Positions 1 to 6,163 of a stretch of 9,872 nucleotides of DNA are shown here, piece by piece. The notes under the pieces were generated by a model that searched no databases, had not been told where the DNA came from, and saw only the letters and a program-made list of their open reading frames with translations. The translations under genes were made by a program, and so were the position numbers. The first letter of the stretch is position 1, and the number at the start of each line of letters is the position of its first letter. The stretch lies in assembly GCA_007117175.1 (NCBI GenBank), contig SKGZ01000052.1:1-9872 (forward strand), written 5' to 3'. The stretch comes from Bacteriovoracales bacterium (GTDB lineage: Bacteria; Bdellovibrionota; Bacteriovoracia; Bacteriovoracales; Bacteriovoracaceae).

Positions 1-1
1 A

Positions 2-1030
2 AAACTTAAAAAACTAGCCCCAATTCAAGGTCGAGCTTCATCTTTGCCAGATGGTGAAGAGTTTTATCAGTATCGACTTAAACATTATACCACGACTGAT
101 TACTCCCCAGATGAAATTCATCAAACCGGACTCAAGGAAACTCAAAGAATTCACAAGGAAATGAAAAATATTTTAAAGCAGCTTAACTTTCAAGGAGATT
201 TAAATCAATTTTTTCAATATATACAAAGTGAAAAATTTACTTACCCTTCAACTGAAGAAGGCCGCGCACAATATATGCAAAAAACAATTGAGATAATTGA
301 AAAAATGAAGGAAAAGCTTCCAGAGATGTTTGGAAGGCTGCCTAAGGCTGATGTTATAGTCAAGCCGGTTGAATCATATCGCGAAAAATCAGCGGGAATG
401 GCCTTCTATTATCAACCAAGTTTAGATGGTTCTCGGCCAGGAATTTACTATATTAATCTTTACGATATGAGCACCGTTAACAAGACTGAAATGGAAGCTC
501 TGGCTTATCATGAAGCTATTCCAGGTCATCATATGCAATTAGCCATTGCACAAGAACTTGATGATGTTCCACTTTTTCGTCGCCTTGGTGGCTATACTGT
601 TTTTTCAGAGGGGTGGGCACTCTATGCAGAGTTTTTGCCAAAGGAATACGGCTTCTACCAAGACCCCTACTCTGATTTTGGACGACTTTCCATGGAATTA
701 TGGAGAGCAGCTCGCCTGGTGGTTGATACTGGTCTACACGCTAAAGGATGGAGCCATGAAAAAGCAATTCAATGGTTAAACGATCATACTCCTAGTCCTG
801 AATCTGAAAATACTAGAGCAGTTCAACGCTATATCATTATGCCCGGCCAGGCTACTGCTTATAAAATTGGCATGATGAGGATCCAAGAACTCAGGGCCAA
901 AGCCGAAGAACAACTTGCAGACTCTTATGACAACCGAGCCTTTCACGATCAAGTTCTGGCCAACGGTGCACTGCCACTGGATATTCTGGAAAGAATTATT
1001 GATGAGTGGATCGAGAAATTGAAAAAATAA
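2..1030 (+). CDS. DUF885 family zinc metallopeptidase-like protein, 5' truncated
   Basis: The frame is open from the left edge (codons start at position 2) to TAA at 1028-1030, so this is the C-terminal 342 residues of a longer protein; DUF885 proteins are usually near 550-620 residues and often exported or lipoproteins. Family hallmarks are visible: a GEEFYQYRLKHYTTTDYSPD segment near 53-112, the zinc-binding HEAIPGHH at 509-532 (the HExxPGHH form of HExxH), and EGWALYAE at 608-631, whose Glu is the expected third zinc ligand. The C-terminal MPGQATAYKIG stretch is also typical. DUF885 members are thought to be peptidases related to the M3/M32-like gluzincins, but the substrate is unknown. 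The TTG at 44 is an internal codon, not the start, because homology continues upstream of it. The last 35 bp overlap the convergent MFS gene. The family call is strong; catalytic activity is inferred from the intact motif. Confidence 0.9.
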   Translation, partial: KLKKLAPIQGRASSLPDGEEFYQYRLKHYTTTDYSPDEIHQTGLKETQRIHKEMKNILKQLNFQGDLNQFFQYIQSEKFTYPSTEEGRAQYMQKTIEIIEKMKEKLPEMFGRLPKADVIVKPVESYREKSAGMAFYYQPSLDGSRPGIYYINLYDMSTVNKTEMEALAYHEAIPGHHMQLAIAQELDDVPLFRRLGGYTVFSEGWALYAEFLPKEYGFYQDPYSDFGRLSMELWRAARLVVDTGLHAKGWSHEKAIQWLNDHTPSPESENTRAVQRYIIMPGQATAYKIGMMRIQELRAKAEEQLADSYDNRAFHDQVLANGALPLDILERIIDEWIEKLKK

Positions 1031-2144
1031 AAATAAGACATAAGAGCTGCAAAACAGGAAAGACCGCCATGGCCAACTGAACTCCAAAGTAATCAGTCAG
1101 TAGGCCAAATCCAAGGTGCATGATGACCAACATGACACTCACTCCAGTCATGGCAGTGGCAATCATATAATCGAGTCCCTCTCTAAAGAGCTGAGAAAGC
1201 CATTCCATGGCCACCGGAAAGAAATAAGAAAGACTCAACCCCACCAAAGATAAGACTAACGGGTGTAACCACAAGGAACTCAAGTAAATTACAGTCGATA
1301 ATAAAATAGAAATCACCAATAATGTCTCAGACTTTCCCTTGATTGGAAAAAATGTAAAGCCAAGGCGACCTGCTAATAACCCCAAGAAAAAGACTGAGAG
1401 TGCATATCTCGATTGAGTGACCGAAATGAAATCAAAATCACTTAAAAAAGCAACCAGGCGACTGGAAACGATAATTTCAGAAGAAACATAAAATCCGAAT
1501 AAAAAAGCCACTAGAAATCTAAGCCCCAAATGACAAGGAGGCTGCATCTTCTCAACCTTACCCACGCGGTTAATGGCATAAGTCTTTTTTTTCAATAGGA
1601 AAAAAATAAAAACCATCAAAGGTGCGATGGATAGCAATAAAAAGAAATAGTTCCAATTGGCGAAAAGGAGTAAATAAAAGTTTAAAAAAAGCGGTGCTAA
1701 AAATGAACCGATCCCGTAAATAGAGTGCAGCCCAGAAAAAAATCGTCTTCTTAAATGAACAGGGGTTGCCTGAGCAATCAATAAATTAATTCCAATATTA
1801 GAAATTCCCATCCCCAGACCTATGAAAACAGAGCACAGATCTAAGGACCAAAGTCCCCAAAGAGGCACCCTGGAAAAAACCAAAGCTCCGGTTAGTAAGA
1901 AAAATAAGGAGTATAAAGCAGAACTATATCCACTAATATAAGGCATCCACCAGCGAGCACTGACATTGGTGAGCAAGGCCGCAAAGGAGGCAATGGCAAA
2001 GAGCATAGAGGCACGAGAAGAAGAAATATCAAGGTCTTGTATGAGATTAGGAAAAACTGACCCTCTGGTATTATCCACCAATGCTAAGCAAAGCAAAGTT
2101 AAATAGGCCAAAACAATTGATGGCCAACGAATTGATTCAGGCAT
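996..2144 (-). CDS. MFS transporter (12-TM)
   Basis: The 382-residue protein is almost entirely hydrophobic and resolves into about twelve membrane segments, the length and pattern expected of a major facilitator superfamily permease in the inner membrane. The N-terminal part (TM1-TM2) carries LVDNTRGSVFPNLIQDL, followed by a helix ending in SARWW. Around residues 110-150 a glycine-rich helix (GLGMGISNIGINLL) is followed by a basic loop with RRR and then HSIYGIGSFLAPLF, resembling FucP/sugar-permease-like or YfkF-like MFS proteins. A basic central loop (KKKTYAINRVGKVEKMQ) separates the two six-helix halves. The substrate cannot be assigned. The ATG at 2142-2144 is the obvious start but has no clear Shine-Dalgarno sequence. 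The gene is divergent from the desaturase-like gene and ends inside the DUF885 gene, with a 35 bp tail-to-tail overlap. Confidence 0.85.
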   Translation of the reverse strand: MPESIRWPSIVLAYLTLLCLALVDNTRGSVFPNLIQDLDISSSRASMLFAIASFAALLTNVSARWWMPYISGYSSALYSLFFLLTGALVFSRVPLWGLWSLDLCSVFIGLGMGISNIGINLLIAQATPVHLRRRFFSGLHSIYGIGSFLAPLFLNFYLLLFANWNYFFLLLSIAPLMVFIFFLLKKKTYAINRVGKVEKMQPPCHLGLRFLVAFLFGFYVSSEIIVSSRLVAFLSDFDFISVTQSRYALSVFFLGLLAGRLGFTFFPIKGKSETLLVISILLSTVIYLSSLWLHPLVLSLVGLSLSYFFPVAMEWLSQLFREGLDYMIATAMTGVSVMLVIMHLGFGLLTDYFGVQLAMAVFPVLQLLCLIFIFSISRSTHQ

Positions 2145-2170
2145 AGGGCTATGCTGCTAGATAACTATCA

Positions 2171-2198
2171 TTTATACAACAAAATTATTCCCAGTGAA
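2171..2198 (-). promoter_or_regulatory. Candidate sigma70 promoter for the MFS gene
   Basis: Read on the minus strand, TTCACT (2193-2198) and TATAAA (2171-2176) are separated by 16 bp and would start transcription about 20 nt before the MFS ATG. The match is 4/6 and 5/6 to the sigma70 consensus. It lies in the 83-bp divergent region between the MFS and desaturase-like genes. It is a sequence match only, in an AT-rich region where chance matches are common. Confidence 0.35.
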
Positions 2199-2227
2199 CT
2201 ATCTTTGCCTATGTTAATCTATTAAAG

Positions 2228-3751
2228 ATGAGTGAAATAAAACAGACTGAAACCGTTATTATTGGTGCTGGGGTCGCCGGGCTGGCACTCAGTTGCTTAA
2301 TGGCCAAAAATAAAAAGGATTTTATCACCCTAGAGGCCCACTCACTACCAGGTGGATGCGCTAGCTTTTTTCAAAGAGATTCATATATGTTTGATGTGGG
2401 AGCAACCACACTCACAGGTTTTTTCCAACAAGGCCCCTTACAAACCTTTTATCAACGCTGTGGTCTTGATCACTCACTCTTGCAACCAGTGACCAGTGGA
2501 ATCACCGTCTCACCGGACGGAATCAGCCAATTACAGCAAACAGCAAATCTGCAGCAATGGATTAGCGATCAAGCCAATTTTTATACCCAGATTCATCAGC
2601 AGCATCTTGCTCAGCTGTGGATCAAAATAGATCAACTCAATACCCTGGCCTGGCAGGCCATTGATCAATTTCAATACTACCCACCTTACCATTTGTCGGA
2701 TTATCTTAAACTCTTCACCGAAAAAATTTTTCTTAAATTGAAACTTGCTCCTCTTTTGCTGCAATCTTTTTCCCATTATTTTGCCAAAGAACTCAAACCT
2801 ATTTTAGCAGCTGATGCTCGTTACGCTCATCTCATTGAAGAGTTAATGCTGATTGCCAGTCAAAATACCCCTGAAAAAACTCCAGCACTCTTAGGAGTGA
2901 TGAGTCTGCGCTACCCCAAAGACCTTTGGTATCACCGCGGCGGAATGGGAGGATTTTCACGGCATATTTTTTCTCACACCCTTAAGATGAAGGGGCAAGT
3001 CAAACTTAATGAAAAGGTACTCAATATTCGTCAAAAGAATAATGGTTTTGAAGTGATCACTCATCGCCATCACTACCACTGTCAAAAAATTGTGAGCAGC
3101 ATCCCCATTTGGAATACTCAAAAACTAGCCCCCACACTGTTTGCCACTGGCTACACCCAAAAAGTAAATAAACTTAAAGCAAAATGGGGTGCAGTTACCG
3201 GGTATTATCTTTTAAACTTTAAGGACAGTGGGCCAGAACGACTTTATCATCAACTGCATCTTAAAAAGCCCCTTCGCTATTGTGGTTCACGAAGTCTGTT
3301 TTTTTCACTATGCTCCGTCAACGATCAAATCCGCGGACTTGAAAATCCACAACAGCGAACCCTCACTGTCTCCACTCATATCGATTTAGATGAATTTTAT
3401 CAAATCTATCCTTCTCAAAAATCAATTACTGATCTAAAAAAAACCTGGGATCAAGAAATGAAAGAAGCCATTCAGCAATACTTTCAAGCTCAGCTGATTG
3501 AGGTGATTAATTATGGTATCGGCGATCCTATGACTTTCGAAAAATACACTTCTCGTCACCAAGGAACGGTGGGTGGTATCCCCCATGAATTAATGAGTTT
3601 TCTAGGTCAAACTCCAGGCTTTCAGACTGGGGTGAAGAATTTTTATCAAATTGGTGACACCACTCTTCCCGGTCAAGGAGTGGTGTCGGTGATCACAGGT
3701 GCTCTTAATCTTTATGATCGGGTTTTAGGCAAAGCCGCTAAGACCTTTTGA
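2228..3751 (+). CDS. FAD-dependent phytoene desaturase / carotenoid isomerase-like oxidoreductase
   Basis: This 507-residue protein has the complete architecture of the CrtI/CrtISO/RetSat amine-oxidase-like flavoprotein group. The N-terminal Rossmann dinucleotide-binding motif is GAGVAG (residues 13-18), closed by an acidic Glu36 at the end of beta 2 and followed by LPGGCASFF (40-48). FDVGATTLTGF follows at about residues 56-66. The C-terminal FAD-binding motif is at 474-486, YQIGDTTLPGQGV, with the conserved Gly-Asp at 476-477. Members desaturate, isomerise or saturate polyene or isoprenoid chains. No crtB (phytoene synthase) or other carotenoid gene is next to it, so the substrate is unknown. 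The middle region is rich in Gln and His (residues 100-150). The ATG at 2228 has only a weak AAAG upstream. The 3' end overlaps the convergent SDR gene by 40 bp. The family is confident; the specific reaction is not. Confidence 0.85.
   Translation: MSEIKQTETVIIGAGVAGLALSCLMAKNKKDFITLEAHSLPGGCASFFQRDSYMFDVGATTLTGFFQQGPLQTFYQRCGLDHSLLQPVTSGITVSPDGISQLQQTANLQQWISDQANFYTQIHQQHLAQLWIKIDQLNTLAWQAIDQFQYYPPYHLSDYLKLFTEKIFLKLKLAPLLLQSFSHYFAKELKPILAADARYAHLIEELMLIASQNTPEKTPALLGVMSLRYPKDLWYHRGGMGGFSRHIFSHTLKMKGQVKLNEKVLNIRQKNNGFEVITHRHHYHCQKIVSSIPIWNTQKLAPTLFATGYTQKVNKLKAKWGAVTGYYLLNFKDSGPERLYHQLHLKKPLRYCGSRSLFFSLCSVNDQIRGLENPQQRTLTVSTHIDLDEFYQIYPSQKSITDLKKTWDQEMKEAIQQYFQAQLIEVINYGIGDPMTFEKYTSRHQGTVGGIPHELMSFLGQTPGFQTGVKNFYQIGDTTLPGQGVVSVITGALNLYDRVLGKAAKTF
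3656..3687. repeat. Perfect 10-bp inverted repeat at a convergent gene junction
   Basis: GACACCACTC (3656-3665) and its exact complement GAGTGGTGTC (3678-3687) flank a 12-nt loop. The repeat lies inside the desaturase-like coding region, over the codons for its conserved GDTTLPGQGVV motif, and starts 24 nt beyond the stop codon of the convergent SDR gene. It could act as a 3'-end hairpin for the six-gene minus-strand transcript. No T-tract follows on either strand, so it is not a textbook intrinsic terminator. It could also be a chance result of codon choice. Confidence 0.5.
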
Positions 3752-4593
3752 ATGAAATTTCTTCTTTCTTCTGCCGACTCCCTTAGCCAAGGAAGAGGGT
3801 ATTTTTTTTGTTTTTGCCGATCAAACCAAAACTCTCCTGACTGACTTTTTGGAGATTGATCACTGAGCAGCCAAACAATAGTGTCTGCTCCTTGCTGAGG
3901 GCTTCGCAGTCTCTTGCTTGTCCACTGGTAAAACTTCGGCAGAGCAGAGCGAACTGCCGGGGTATCCACCCAGCCTGGGTGCATACTCGCCCAAAAGTAC
4001 TGTGGATAAATTTTAGCTAACTCTTCACATAAAATGACTTGCGCTCTTTTCACATTGGCATAGACTGCCACCTTATCATAGGCGGTGCTAGCATTAAAGA
4101 GCTGCTGAGTATCTAGCTTTTTTAAAAGCATTCCCCCAGAGGAAACCCAGATGATTTTTGCTCCAGAAACTAATTTGTGATTCTGCTCAAGCCATTGAAA
4201 AAGCTTGAAATGGCCTAATAACTGAGACGCCATCTGAAATTCATGGCCCTGTTGATTGCGCACCAACTGATCAGGCATTCCACCAGCATTCAGCACCAGT
4301 CCGTCTATGGGTAAGGGGTTTTTTTCAAAGTATTGCTGCAGTTTTTCAGTCAGTTGTGACCAATCAGATAAATCTGCTAAAATCTCACCACTTGACCTTG
4401 CTAGCGATATGGTTTTTTGATGCTGCTTGGCCAGTAACTCCACAACAGCTTGTCCAATTCCGCTACTGGCGCCAGTGATTAAATACTGGCCTGATTGCTG
4501 AAAGCAAAGAGGACTAAAGGATCTTTGATGGCGCTTAAAACCAGAGCGATCAAAGCTGAAGTAAATTGTTTTATCGAGCAAACTAAATAACAT
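3712..4593 (-). CDS. Short-chain dehydrogenase/reductase, DHRS12-like
   Basis: The 293-residue protein is a classical SDR. The cofactor motif TGASSGIG is at 40-47, NAGG at 102-105, the catalytic serine region WVSSGG at 149-154, and the YxxxK pair is Tyr178/Lys182, followed by MHPGWVDTP near 201-210. Arg66 after beta 2 hints at NADPH preference (inference). The N-terminal segment before the Rossmann fold (FSFDRSGFKRHQRSF, 12-26) and the C-terminal LPKFYQWTSKRLRSPQQGAD are characteristic of the DHRS12-like subgroup, whose substrate is poorly defined. The gene is the last of the minus-strand operon: its ATG lies 6 bp after the ubiE stop with no clear Shine-Dalgarno sequence, which suggests translational coupling. 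The 3' end overlaps the convergent desaturase-like gene by 40 bp. A role in modifying a quinone or isoprenoid is a guess from context. Confidence 0.88.
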   Translation of the reverse strand: MLFSLLDKTIYFSFDRSGFKRHQRSFSPLCFQQSGQYLITGASSGIGQAVVELLAKQHQKTISLARSSGEILADLSDWSQLTEKLQQYFEKNPLPIDGLVLNAGGMPDQLVRNQQGHEFQMASQLLGHFKLFQWLEQNHKLVSGAKIIWVSSGGMLLKKLDTQQLFNASTAYDKVAVYANVKRAQVILCEELAKIYPQYFWASMHPGWVDTPAVRSALPKFYQWTSKRLRSPQQGADTIVWLLSDQSPKSQSGEFWFDRQKQKKYPLPWLRESAEERRNFIQKVLAALPKTRS

Positions 4594-4599
4594 AGATCA

Positions 4600-5292
4600 C
4601 TATTTATCTGAAGAATAAAGTGTGGATATCCCAAAAGTCAGTGATTGATAATGCACATCCTTAAATCCAGCGGCCTTCATCTTTTGAGCAAATTGCTCGC
4701 CGTAGGGAAAGTCTTCCACGCTCTCATTGAGATAGGTATAAGCACTCTTATGCTTGGAAACTATATTGCCAACCCAAGGCAGTAAATTGCGAAAATAAAA
4801 AAAGTACAAGGAGCGCACCATGCTATTTTTAGGAATTGAAAATTCTAAAATCAAAAGCCTTCCGCTAGGTTTTAAAACGCGATAAATCTCTCTTAAAGAC
4901 TTATCCGGATCACTAAAGTTTCGAATACCAAAAGAGATGGTGACCAGATCAAAACTTTCATCCTTAGCATCAATATCAGTTGCATCTCCTATTTCTAGCG
5001 AGATTTTATCTTGCTTGTTAGCCTTCTTAACTTTTTTTTGACCAATGGCAATCATTTCCTTGGAAAGATCACGACCGCTAATTTTTTTCACACGATCTTC
5101 TTTAGCCAAGGTGAGTGCTACATCTGCTGTGCCTGTTGCCAGATCCAACACTTCTAGGTTGGAACCGTTGGGTAATTTCTTGATCATTTCCTTTCGCCAA
5201 TAGACATCGATTCCCATGGACAGAATGCGATTTAAGAAATCATAAGTTCCTGCAATTTGATCAAAAATTTTATAACTTTCAGATTTATTCAT
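4600..5292 (-). CDS. ubiE: Demethylmenaquinone C-methyltransferase UbiE/MenG
   Basis: The 230-residue protein has full family length. It opens with the UbiE N-terminal signature (IFDQIAGTYDFLNRILSMGID, residues 9-29), followed by the SAM-binding motif I DLATGTAD (51-58), GDATDID (103-109), and FGIRNF (122-127) leading to YRVLKPSGRLLILEFS ending at 153. These are the two diagnostic UbiE/COQ5 signatures. The enzyme methylates the quinone ring of demethylmenaquinone using S-adenosylmethionine, the last step of menaquinone synthesis; in organisms with ubiquinone it also acts there. Menaquinone is favoured here because menA is in the same operon. A strong Shine-Dalgarno GAGGTG (5300-5305 on the minus strand) sits 7 nt before the ATG. 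The gene is preceded by its own candidate promoter, so it may be transcribed both from the operon start and internally. Confidence 0.95.
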   Translation of the reverse strand: MNKSESYKIFDQIAGTYDFLNRILSMGIDVYWRKEMIKKLPNGSNLEVLDLATGTADVALTLAKEDRVKKISGRDLSKEMIAIGQKKVKKANKQDKISLEIGDATDIDAKDESFDLVTISFGIRNFSDPDKSLREIYRVLKPSGRLLILEFSIPKNSMVRSLYFFYFRNLLPWVGNIVSKHKSAYTYLNESVEDFPYGEQFAQKMKAAGFKDVHYQSLTFGISTLYSSDK

Positions 5293-5309
5293 ATTTTTTC
5301 ACCTCAAAT

Positions 5310-5326
5310 GCTTATAGGGTATAAAC
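5310..5326. promoter_or_regulatory. Palindrome overlapping the ubiE promoter, candidate operator
   Basis: TTATA (5312-5316), GGG, then TATAA (5320-5324) form a perfect inverted repeat, with a further outer G5310/C5326 pair after one mismatch. It covers the predicted -10 element of the ubiE promoter and lies about 20 bp beyond the 3' end of the GbsR/MarR-type regulator gene. A dimeric winged-helix regulator bound here would block the promoter. The palindrome is short and AT-rich, so assignment as an operator is tentative. Confidence 0.3.
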
Positions 5327-5339
5327 AAATTATTTGCAA
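5311..5339 (-). promoter_or_regulatory. Internal promoter candidate for ubiE-SDR
   Basis: On the minus strand, TTGCAA (5334-5339) and TATAAG (5311-5316) are separated by exactly 17 bp, a good sigma70-type arrangement (4/6 and 5/6 matches). Transcription would begin about 12 nt before the ubiE Shine-Dalgarno sequence. It occupies the only sizeable gap within the six-gene minus-strand cluster, between the regulator stop and ubiE. Confidence 0.5.
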
Positions 5340-5346
5340 GCTTAAA

Positions 5347-5817
5347 TCACAAGAGCTTAATCACACTAGAAAGTATCTTTTCCCCATTCTTGATCAATCG
5401 ACTGATGTCCTTAATAGATTTTTGAGTCACATTGTAATCTTTAAGATCTTGATCGCTAAGCTCATGTAGATGACTTGCTGCGCTTTTAATTTTTCCCATT
5501 AAAATTTTTTCACGGGAACGTAAAACTTGTTGTATCACAGTGCGAAGATCAGGGTTAGCTCGATAGTTCTTTGTGCCATAGGATGATGATTCTTGCTCAA
5601 AAATAACTTGATATTCCAACAGGTCTTTTAATGTCAAACTCACTAATGCCTTAGAAATATCCAGTCTTTGCATGAGTTCTTTGGCACCAATGGGATTTTG
5701 GCTCAAAAAAATATGGGTCCAGATTTTTCCATGAATTCTTTTAAATCCCCAGTATTGAATAAATTCCCCCACTAAGTGGGCAAAATGATCAACTTCTGGA
5801 AGACTTTTCTTTTTCAA
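5347..5817 (-). CDS. GbsR/MarR-family winged-helix transcriptional regulator
   Basis: About 156 residues match the GbsR-like branch of MarR regulators. The diagnostic N-terminal block WGFKRIHGKIW lies at 23-33, followed by LSQNPIGAKELMQRLDIS and KALVSLTLKDLLEYQVI, which form the helix-turn-helix (about 44-72). A basic wing (YGTKNYRANPD) follows, then a long C-terminal helical region (about 95-156) likely for dimerisation. There is no ATG near the true N-terminus: an in-frame TAG at 5830-5832 limits the frame, leaving TTG at 5817 or 5823. I prefer 5817 because GAGGG (5826-5830) lies 8 nt before it but only 2 nt before the other. The gene overlaps the end of the DoxX gene. It is embedded in the menaquinone operon and followed by the ubiE promoter, so autoregulation or control of quinone genes is plausible. 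Its ligand is unknown. Confidence 0.88.
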   Translation of the reverse strand: MKKKSLPEVDHFAHLVGEFIQYWGFKRIHGKIWTHIFLSQNPIGAKELMQRLDISKALVSLTLKDLLEYQVIFEQESSSYGTKNYRANPDLRTVIQQVLRSREKILMGKIKSAASHLHELSDQDLKDYNVTQKSIKDISRLIKNGEKILSSVIKLL

Positions 5818-6163
5818 TCTCAAGGCCCTCTAAAAAAATTGCTAGCGCTATCAAAAAATAAGTGAGGGGCGTTTCATAGCCATTATTTTTAAAGGAATAT
5901 CCCATTGGCAAATGATAAAAAACTGCCCCCACCATCAAAGTTGCGATCACTATAGCACTGATAGTTCTTAATTGTGAATAAAAGAGGGCAATCGCTGAAA
6001 AAATTTCAAGGCTACCGACTGGGTATTTAAGAATAGACCAATGAGCAAACTGCTGCACCCACCAATCATTGGAAACATCAAGCAGATTCCAAAATCCATG
6101 ATAAACCATAGGAATGGCCAATGAAATTCTAAGAACTAGCTGAAAATAAAAATTGCCAGACAT
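5789..6163 (-). CDS. DoxX family integral membrane protein
   Basis: The 124-residue protein has four predicted membrane helices (about 7-27, 46-63, 66-84 and 98-114), the standard DoxX fold and length. Family features include LRISLAIPMVYHGFWNL (11-27) with its His-Gly, a Glu in the second helix (Glu53), His84 at the end of the third helix, and GYETPLTYFLIA (95-106). DoxX proteins are small inner-membrane subunits; the archaeal founding member is part of thiosulfate:quinone oxidoreductase, and others act in redox-stress complexes, but most have no assigned function. The ATG at 6161-6163 has AGGA (6172-6175, minus strand) 8 nt upstream. It starts within the 3' end of menA (28 bp overlap) and ends within the regulator gene. 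Its position beside menA makes a quinone-linked role attractive but unproven. Confidence 0.85.
   Translation of the reverse strand: MSGNFYFQLVLRISLAIPMVYHGFWNLLDVSNDWWVQQFAHWSILKYPVGSLEIFSAIALFYSQLRTISAIVIATLMVGAVFYHLPMGYSFKNNGYETPLTYFLIALAIFLEGLEIEKEKSSRS
5826..5830 (-). promoter_or_regulatory. Ribosome binding site deciding the regulator start
   Basis: GAGGG on the minus strand lies 8 nt upstream of TTG 5815-5817 and only 2 nt upstream of TTG 5821-5823. It therefore favours the inner TTG as the start of the GbsR-like regulator. It sits inside the DoxX coding region, so translation of the two genes may be coupled. Confidence 0.5.

Noticed and set aside
546..779. Plus-strand open frame of 77 codons
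   Set aside because: It lies wholly within the DUF885 metal-binding region in another frame and has no family features.
776..1087. Minus-strand open frame of 103 codons overlapping the DUF885 3' end
   Set aside because: It runs antisense to a strongly conserved protein and in a different frame from the MFS gene, and its translation is low-complexity Phe/Ser-rich without recognisable domains.
2531..2776. Minus-strand open frame within the desaturase-like gene
   Set aside because: It is antisense to a full-length conserved gene, with no ribosome site or domain.
5339..5364. Imperfect direct repeat AGCTTAAATCAC / AGCTTAATCAC at the regulator 3' end
   Set aside because: It is only two short AT-rich copies with a 1-base indel, one of them coding; compatible with chance.
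5257..5469. Plus-strand open frame spanning the regulator-ubiE gap
   Set aside because: It is antisense to two conserved genes, has no recognisable product, and crosses the predicted ubiE promoter.
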